Shown: in pieces, positions 58,426 to 64,000 of the stretch
Layout of the letters: each line of letters opens with the position of its first letter
Position numbering within the stretch: position 1 is the stretch's first letter
DNA from: Rhododendron vialii
Lineage: Eukaryota; Streptophyta; Magnoliopsida; Ericales; Ericaceae
Assembly: GCF_030253575.1 (NCBI RefSeq)
Contig: NC_080569.1
Coordinates: forward strand, 24,794,001-24,858,000
Length of the DNA: 64,000 nucleotides
Direction: 5' to 3'
Program-made: the position numbers and the translations under genes
Notes under the pieces: model-generated
The model's database searches: none
What the model was told of the DNA's origin: nothing
The model's input: only the letters and a program-made list of their open reading frames with translations

Positions 58426-59338
58426 ATTGTGGTATCAGAGCCTAGGTTTAAAAAAAAAAAAAATACTTTTGCATTCATTTTGTATCATGTTCATTTAGTG
58501 GAGGTCTGAGTCTCCAAAGTCCGACTGCCCTTTATAAGAATTTTTGTTGTTTGATGTGCATCAATAGCGCATAGTATTATGGAGATAATAGTCATTCGGT
58601 GGGAACATAATTTTTCTGTATACTTTGGATACGGTATTAGAGGAGAATGTGGCACACGTAATTTTATTCGGTATTTGCATGGTCACTTATTTTACAAGTA
58701 CGTTGGTGGTGTAATCTAGTGGAGTATGATGACATTGAATACGAAGAATTAGTATTGGTGGTAGTTTACTTGGAGAACGTTGACTTAAGAATGTAACTTT
58801 GAGGATTGCTTCAGTTTGTTATTGAGGATGGGCTAGTTTAACTGTGTGAGGGTGTGCCAAGAGTTTCTTACTTGTAATACTCGGTACATCCCGGGTAGTC
58901 TTGAATTGTTGTTGTTTGATTGGTCCTTAACTCCTATGGTTGAGATCCAAGTGGAGAGTTGGTTATGTTCTATTAGGAGAGGTCAATAATTATGCTTGTC
59001 TAAGGAAATACCCTATGGATGTCTTGATGTTTTTTAGGAGATGAATACCCTATGAACTCATTAACGGTTAGGATTTTGATGTTTCGTAACTTCAACTAAA
59101 AAAAAAAAACACAGAGACGACCCCGTGGATATAAAGTGGGAGTACATAGTTGATCGTTGAAAGTGGGTTTTTCTAAATGTAGTAGTAGCGGTTTGATTTT
59201 GAGGGTTTGACAATAAAGAGATAGGCTTTGGCAAGGGTACGGTCGCTTGATTGGTATTGGCATGCATTGGGCTATGGTTGTATCAGCATGTGAGTGCTTT
59301 GGTTGGTTTGAGTCTATGGAAAAGGATTGTTACAATAT
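58426..59338 (+). other. Decayed leader/internal region of the last Gypsy copy
   Basis: Begins with the tRNA-Met primer-binding site and continues without an open gag frame. The Copia element at 59339 is inserted in it. No other feature was recognised. Confidence 0.55.
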
Positions 59339-59481
59339 TGTTATTAGAGATGAGGAAAAGTGTATAGGGTGTTAATGAACCCTTACACATATACCTTTAT
59401 TTATATTACTCTGGAGAGTTACACATACATAAGATAGACGATGTGGGACAAACCCACTTTCTCTAATAAACACTTCTAACA
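59339..59481 (-). repeat. 3' LTR of the Copia element
   Basis: 143 bp reading TGTTAGAAGTG at its start and CTAATAACA at its end on the minus strand, directly after the purine tract. A short LTR, as in several plant Copia lineages. The partner LTR is outside the window, so age cannot be estimated from it. Confidence 0.75.
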
Positions 59482-59488
59482 CTCCCCC

Positions 59489-62400
59489 TCAAGCTGGAGA
59501 ATAGATATCACAAATTCCCAGCTTGTTACATAAAAATTCTAAACGAGATTTAAATAGTGATTTGGTAAAAACATCTGCTATCTGAGCACCTGTGGACACA
59601 AAAGGCATAGCCAACACACCAGCATCAACCTTCTCTCGAACGATATGACAATCTACCTCAATATGTTTGGTTCTCTCATGAAACACAGGGTTCGAAGCGA
59701 TATGTATTGCCGCCTGATTGTCACAATACATAGGAATGGGTAACTGCACCCGAAATCCCAGCTCCTCAAGAAATGATCTCAACCAAACAACTTCACATGT
59801 AGTATGAGCCATGGCACGATACTCTGCTTCTGCACTAGACCTTGCAACAACTGTCTGTTTCTTACTTTTCCAGGTAACTAAGTTGCCACCAACAAATGTA
59901 CAGTAACCAGTTGTTGAACGTCTATCAGAAGGTGACCCTGCCCAATCTGCATCAGTAAATGCCTCAACACGCAAATGACCATTGGAACGGTAAAATAAAC
60001 CACGTCCAGGATGAGCCTTAAGATACTTCACAATACGAATACAAGCTTCCCAATGTGGAAGACGAGGAGCAGACATAAACTGACTCACCATACTAACAGC
60101 AAATGAGATATCAGGACGTGTATTGGTAAGATAATTTAACTTACCAACCAAACGACGATATTGGTCTGGATGAGGAAATTCCTCCCCCTGATCAACGCAA
60201 AGTTTGACATTAGGATCCATTGGAGTCTCCACAGGTTTGGCTCCCAGCAAACCTGTCTCCTCTAGAATATCCAACACATATTTCCTCTGGGACAAACTAA
60301 TCCCATCCTTTGACCTTGCTACCTCAATACCCAAGAAATATCGTAGCTTACCCAGGTCTTTAGTGTGAAACTGACTATGTAAGAACTGTTTCAACTCACC
60401 AATCCCTTTCTGATCATCTCCAGTAATAATAATGTCATCTACATAGACAATGAGCAATACTTTCCCTCGAGCCGACATAAGGGAAAACACAGAATGATCT
60501 GATTGACTTCGATGCATGCCAAATCTCAAAATAGCCTCACTAAACTTGCCAAACCACGCTCGAGGAGATTGCTTAAGTCCATAAAGTGCCTTGCGAAGAC
60601 GACATACCTTATGATGCTCCCCCTGAGCAACAAACCCAGGTGGTTGCTCCATATAGACTTCCTCCTGGAGATCGCCATGGAGAAAGGCATTTTTGACATC
60701 AAGCTGATACAACGGCCAGCCAAGAGTGGCGGCAAGAGAAATAAGAATTCGCACAGAGCCAAGCTTGGCAACAGGAGAGAACGTTTCGGAATAATCAACA
60801 CCATAAGTTTGGGTGTAGCCTTTAGCAACCAGGCGAGCTTTGTGACGCTCAATAGTGCCATCAGGTAGATACTTGACAGTATAGACCCAACGACAGCCAA
60901 CAGTAGATTTCCCAGCAGGAAGAGTAACCAACTCCCATGTGCCATTAGTATGAAGAGCAGACATTTTATCCGCCATAGCTGTCCGCCACTCAGACCGAGA
61001 TAATGCCTCCTGAACAGTTTTAGGAACAAAAACGGAGGAAACAGTAGTAGTGAAAGCACGAAGGGATGGAGAGAGATGAGTATAAGAGAGAAACCGAGAA
61101 ATAGGATGAGAAGTGCTAGAGAGATTAGAAAAACCATATTTTGCCGGGGGACGACGATTCTCACGAGTCGGATATCGAGGAGCAGGTGGATCCGGCGACG
61201 GGGGAGAAGACGGAGACGTGGGCACTGAGAGTTCGCCAGACTGGAATGGCTCTGTAGGCGGAGGTGGTGCCTGAGGCGGTGGCGGTGCTGATGCTGGGAA
61301 ACGACGAACATATACCTGCAAAGGTTGGGGTGAAACAGTGCCAGTAGGAACAGCCATAGGTAACACAGACTCGAGTGTAAGAAGATCATTGATAGCAACA
61401 GGGTCCGAATAATATGGTAAGGACTCATTAAACGTGACATCAGCACACACAAAGTGACGACGTAAAGTAGGAAAGTAACATCGATAGCCTTTCTGGGTGT
61501 GTGAGTATCCCAGAAAGATACACCTAAAAGACCGAGGATCAAGTTTACTCCTATCAGGATCAAGAGCATGAACATAACTGGTGCACCCAAAAACTCGAGG
61601 GGGTAAAGAGTGGAGAGGCCGACCGGGAAACAAGACCGTATGAGGAACCTGACCACCTAAGACCGTAGAGGGCATACGGTTGATTAGATAACATGCAGTG
61701 AGAACAGCGTCACTCCAATATGACTTAGGAACCTGCATTTGAAATAATAAGGCACGCATAACCTCGGACAAGTGCCGAATCTTGCGCTCAGCAACTCCAT
61801 TTTGTTGTGGAGTCCGAGAGCACGACGATTGGTGAATAATGCCATGATCATCGAAAAAATGAGAAAGAATATGGTGAAAATATTCACGGGCATTATCGGA
61901 ACGAAATATCTTAACACAAGTATCAAACTGATTTTTGACTTCCATGTAAAAAGTTTTAAAAACAGATTTCAATTCAGACCGCTCTTTCATTAGATAAAGA
62001 TATGTAAGACGAGAAAAGTCATCCACAAAAATAACATAATACTGAAAACTAGAAACACTAGGCACATGAATAGGCCCCCAAATGTCTGAATGAACTAACT
62101 GAAAAGGACGCGACGCACGACGCTCAAGCCTAGGTAAAAAAGTGACTCTACGGTGTTTACTAAACTCACAGACCTCACAAACCAACTTATTAATGGAACG
62201 ACAGGAGGGCACAAGGTGCTTCAAACTCTGAAGAGAGGGATGACCAAGACGACAGTGCTGTTGGTATGGAGACTCTGATGTCTGAAGAGCTACAGGCTGA
62301 GAAACAGTCAAGTAATATAAGCCACCTCGCTCAATGCCCCCACCAATCTTCCTCCCCGTCTTGAGATCCTGAAAAACACAGCCATGAGGAAGAAATGTGA

Positions 62401-63379
62401 CGGAACAATTTAAAGATTTTGTAAGACGGCTCACAGACATAAGATTAAACGGGAAACGAGGAACATGTAATACAGATGATAAAGTAAAAGAGGAAGTGAC
62501 AGGAACTGAACCGAAGCCAGTAACAACAGTGGTAGAGCCATCGGCTAAGGTGACATGAGATGTTTTACCAACCGGTTGGTGATCAAAGAAAGCAGATGTA
62601 CCAGTCATATGATCTGTGGCTCCTGAGTCAATAACCCAAGGAGAGGAAGAAGAGGAGGCAACACAAGCAACGGATGAACCGGTCTGAGCGAGCGTAGCAG
62701 TAGAGGATCCTGTCGCAGCCTGAAATGACAAAAAACGTTGGTACTCCTCGGCTGAAATAGCCACATCGGCAGAGGATTGAGTAAACTGTTCAGTATCCTG
62801 AGAGATAGTAGCCTGATAAGCCTGGGGAAAGCCGTGAAGGTTATAACAGAACTCCACCGTATGATTTGTTCCCCAACAATGAGTGCAAAATCTTGAATCA
62901 CGGCGGCGACCGCGGCCACCTCCCCCTGATATGCGACCCCCACGATTATCAAAACCAGAGTCACGGCCACCAAAGCCACGACCACGACCAAAACTACGGC
63001 CTCCAGAATCACGACTACGGCCTCCAAACCCAGAATCACGGCCACCAAAGCCACGACCACTCACCCCATAATCGCGGCCACGACTACTAAATCCAGAATC
63101 ACGACTGCGACCGCGACCATGGCTGACAGACAAAGCAGAGCTGTCAGAAATAGCGGAAGACAAAGCAGAACGACCAGAAGTCGGTGCAGAAATAGACGAT
63201 GACTGTCGGAGACGACTGAATACCTCGCTGAGCGGAGGTAAGTCACGATTTCCCAAAATCTGATTACCCACAGGGCCAAAGGTGGATGATGCACCGGATA
63301 AAAAACGAGTAACCCTCATACGTTCACGCTGGCGCCGTATAACCTGAATATCAGCAGTAAGTGGCTCACATATATCCAA
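59489..63379 (-). CDS. Copia element gag-pol region (part of the fossil element)
   Basis: 1296-residue frame. Order: RGG-type Gly/Arg/Ser repeats (about 80-155), zinc knuckle CX2CX4HX4C (CTHCWGTNHTVEFC), protease DSGATDHM, integrase with HSDIWGP, RSDNAREYF and TPQQNGVAER, reverse transcriptase with WVYTVKYLPDGTIERHKARL and YVDDIIITGDD, and RNase H with TDADWAGSPSDRRSTTGYC. Integrase before RT is the Copia order. Not a host gene. Confidence 0.95.
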   Translation of the reverse strand: MDICEPLTADIQVIRRQRERMRVTRFLSGASSTFGPVGNQILGNRDLPPLSEVFSRLRQSSSISAPTSGRSALSSAISDSSALSVSHGRGRSRDSGFSSRGRDYGVSGRGFGGRDSGFGGRSRDSGGRSFGRGRGFGGRDSGFDNRGGRISGGGGRGRRRDSRFCTHCWGTNHTVEFCYNLHGFPQAYQATISQDTEQFTQSSADVAISAEEYQRFLSFQAATGSSTATLAQTGSSVACVASSSSSPWVIDSGATDHMTGTSAFFDHQPVGKTSHVTLADGSTTVVTGFGSVPVTSSFTLSSVLHVPRFPFNLMSVSRLTKSLNCSVTFLPHGCVFQDLKTGRKIGGGIERGGLYYLTVSQPVALQTSESPYQQHCRLGHPSLQSLKHLVPSCRSINKLVCEVCEFSKHRRVTFLPRLERRASRPFQLVHSDIWGPIHVPSVSSFQYYVIFVDDFSRLTYLYLMKERSELKSVFKTFYMEVKNQFDTCVKIFRSDNAREYFHHILSHFFDDHGIIHQSSCSRTPQQNGVAERKIRHLSEVMRALLFQMQVPKSYWSDAVLTACYLINRMPSTVLGGQVPHTVLFPGRPLHSLPPRVFGCTSYVHALDPDRSKLDPRSFRCIFLGYSHTQKGYRCYFPTLRRHFVCADVTFNESLPYYSDPVAINDLLTLESVLPMAVPTGTVSPQPLQVYVRRFPASAPPPPQAPPPPTEPFQSGELSVPTSPSSPPSPDPPAPRYPTRENRRPPAKYGFSNLSSTSHPISRFLSYTHLSPSLRAFTTTVSSVFVPKTVQEALSRSEWRTAMADKMSALHTNGTWELVTLPAGKSTVGCRWVYTVKYLPDGTIERHKARLVAKGYTQTYGVDYSETFSPVAKLGSVRILISLAATLGWPLYQLDVKNAFLHGDLQEEVYMEQPPGFVAQGEHHKVCRLRKALYGLKQSPRAWFGKFSEAILRFGMHRSQSDHSVFSLMSARGKVLLIVYVDDIIITGDDQKGIGELKQFLHSQFHTKDLGKLRYFLGIEVARSKDGISLSQRKYVLDILEETGLLGAKPVETPMDPNVKLCVDQGEEFPHPDQYRRLVGKLNYLTNTRPDISFAVSMVSQFMSAPRLPHWEACIRIVKYLKAHPGRGLFYRSNGHLRVEAFTDADWAGSPSDRRSTTGYCTFVGGNLVTWKSKKQTVVARSSAEAEYRAMAHTTCEVVWLRSFLEELGFRVQLPIPMYCDNQAAIHIASNPVFHERTKHIEVDCHIVREKVDAGVLAMPFVSTGAQIADVFTKSLFKSRLEFLCNKLGICDIYSPA

Positions 63380-63454
63380 TTCATTACAAATGCGCCGAAA
63401 CTTAGCATAATATTCCTCAAAAGAATCATCACCCTGAGATATATTAAAGAAAGA

Positions 63455-63856
63455 CTAATGAAGATCATATGTGCGACGGAGATTGTCGACACCTGAATAC
63501 AACTCCTGTGCCTGTGTCCACACCTCTCTAGCTGTATCACAGAACATCAGTGTACTAGCAACCTGTTCCGTCATACTATTCCATAATTCTGAACGAACAC
63601 GGGCATCAACAGCTTTCCATGCCCTATATGTAGGTTCAGCAGTAGCAGGAGGCTCATCAGTCAAAAAAGAGTCCTCAGACTGACCCATATAATACACCTC
63701 AACAGCTTTAGCCCAAAGAACATAATTGCCCCCATTTAATGGTGTGGAGGTAATAGGGCGCCTCTCGCGAGACCAAGAACCACTTGATACGCTACCAACA
63801 ATAGTAGAATTAGAGCTAGAAACAGTACCAGAATCAGAATCCTTCTTCTCAGACAT
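63455..63856 (-). CDS. Copia element gag N-terminal region (part of the fossil element)
   Basis: Gag-type frame beginning MSEKKDSDSGTV with LNGGNYVLWAKAVEVYYMG, SELWNSMTEQVASTLMF and AREVWTQAQELYSG, typical of UBN2/Copia gag. It precedes the gag-pol frame in the same element. Confidence 0.85.
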   Translation of the reverse strand: MSEKKDSDSGTVSSSNSTIVGSVSSGSWSRERRPITSTPLNGGNYVLWAKAVEVYYMGQSEDSFLTDEPPATAEPTYRAWKAVDARVRSELWNSMTEQVASTLMFCDTAREVWTQAQELYSGVDNLRRTYDLH

Positions 63857-64000
63857 TCTACCGAACAATGGAAGGGTAACAACCAATAACTAGCAAATAA
63901 CCAATACGCAACCAAAGCAAAATACCAATAACTATTGATCAACAAAATCAACTAATATACTAACATCGAACCGGTCACCAGGCTGGATAGATACCCAATA

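Larger units (their letters stand above)
59339..64000 (-). mobile_element. Ty1/Copia LTR retrotransposon (fossil), 5' end beyond the window
   Basis: Parts on the minus strand: gag-type frame 63856-63455, long gag-pol frame 63379-59489, purine tract GAGGGGGAG, and 3' LTR 59481-59339. The 5' LTR lies past the window end. It looks nearly whole, with at most about one break, and its long frame suggests a fairly recent insertion. It sits in the leader of the Gypsy copy, in the opposite orientation. Confidence 0.9.

Noticed and set aside
60526-61656. 376-residue frame overlapping the Copia pol region
   Set aside because: It is an alternate frame of the long pol frame, Leu-rich and without motifs.

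Overview
The window is AT-rich nuclear DNA from a flowering plant, almost certainly a eudicot. The evidence is spliced plant gene families with family-typical exon lengths, plus Ty3/Gypsy, Ty1/Copia, hAT, PIF/Harbinger, Stowaway, Helitron-like and SINE-like elements. The species cannot be fixed from the sequence. No bacterial features, CRISPR array or convincing tRNA/rRNA gene was seen.

Five host genes look intact. They are a seven-exon G-type lectin S-receptor-like kinase (180-3505, minus), an intronless EF-hand protein of the PBP1/KRP1/KIC type (10307-10642, plus), an intronless DUF4220/DUF594 membrane protein (11849-14143, minus), a PHOS32/34-like universal stress protein (28385-31858, minus, with a proposed tiny last exon) and a three-exon R2R3-MYB of the MYB13/14/15 type (37499-39580, plus). 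They belong to signalling and stress-response families but form no recognisable pathway or cluster. Two host pseudogenes are present: a decayed tandem copy of the receptor kinase (4990-6055), itself split by a solo LTR, and a PRA1-family (prenylated Rab acceptor) remnant (42805-43137).

The rest is mobile DNA. A very young Ty3/Gypsy element (15610-25874) with 5-bp target duplications and nearly identical 1112-bp LTRs sits inside a duplicated copy of the sequence upstream of the DUF4220 gene. From 45332 to 58425 lies a tandem array of truncated Ty3/Gypsy units joined at (AG)n tracts and ending in a full-length LTR. One unit carries a non-autonomous hAT element with a GCGC-rich body (53425-54511). 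A Ty1/Copia element (59339 to beyond the window end) is inserted in the leader of the last Gypsy copy. Small DNA transposons fill the gaps: PIF/Harbinger-type at 8393, 40418 and 41158, Stowaway-type at 39807 and 40603, hAT-type at 35064, and fold-back elements at 4659, 7833, 40115 and 42004.

No new multi-gene system was recognised. The most unusual structures are the retroelement-derived tandem array with its hAT insertion, the Gypsy insertion into a duplicated upstream region, and a cysteine-rich insert in the DUF4220 protein.
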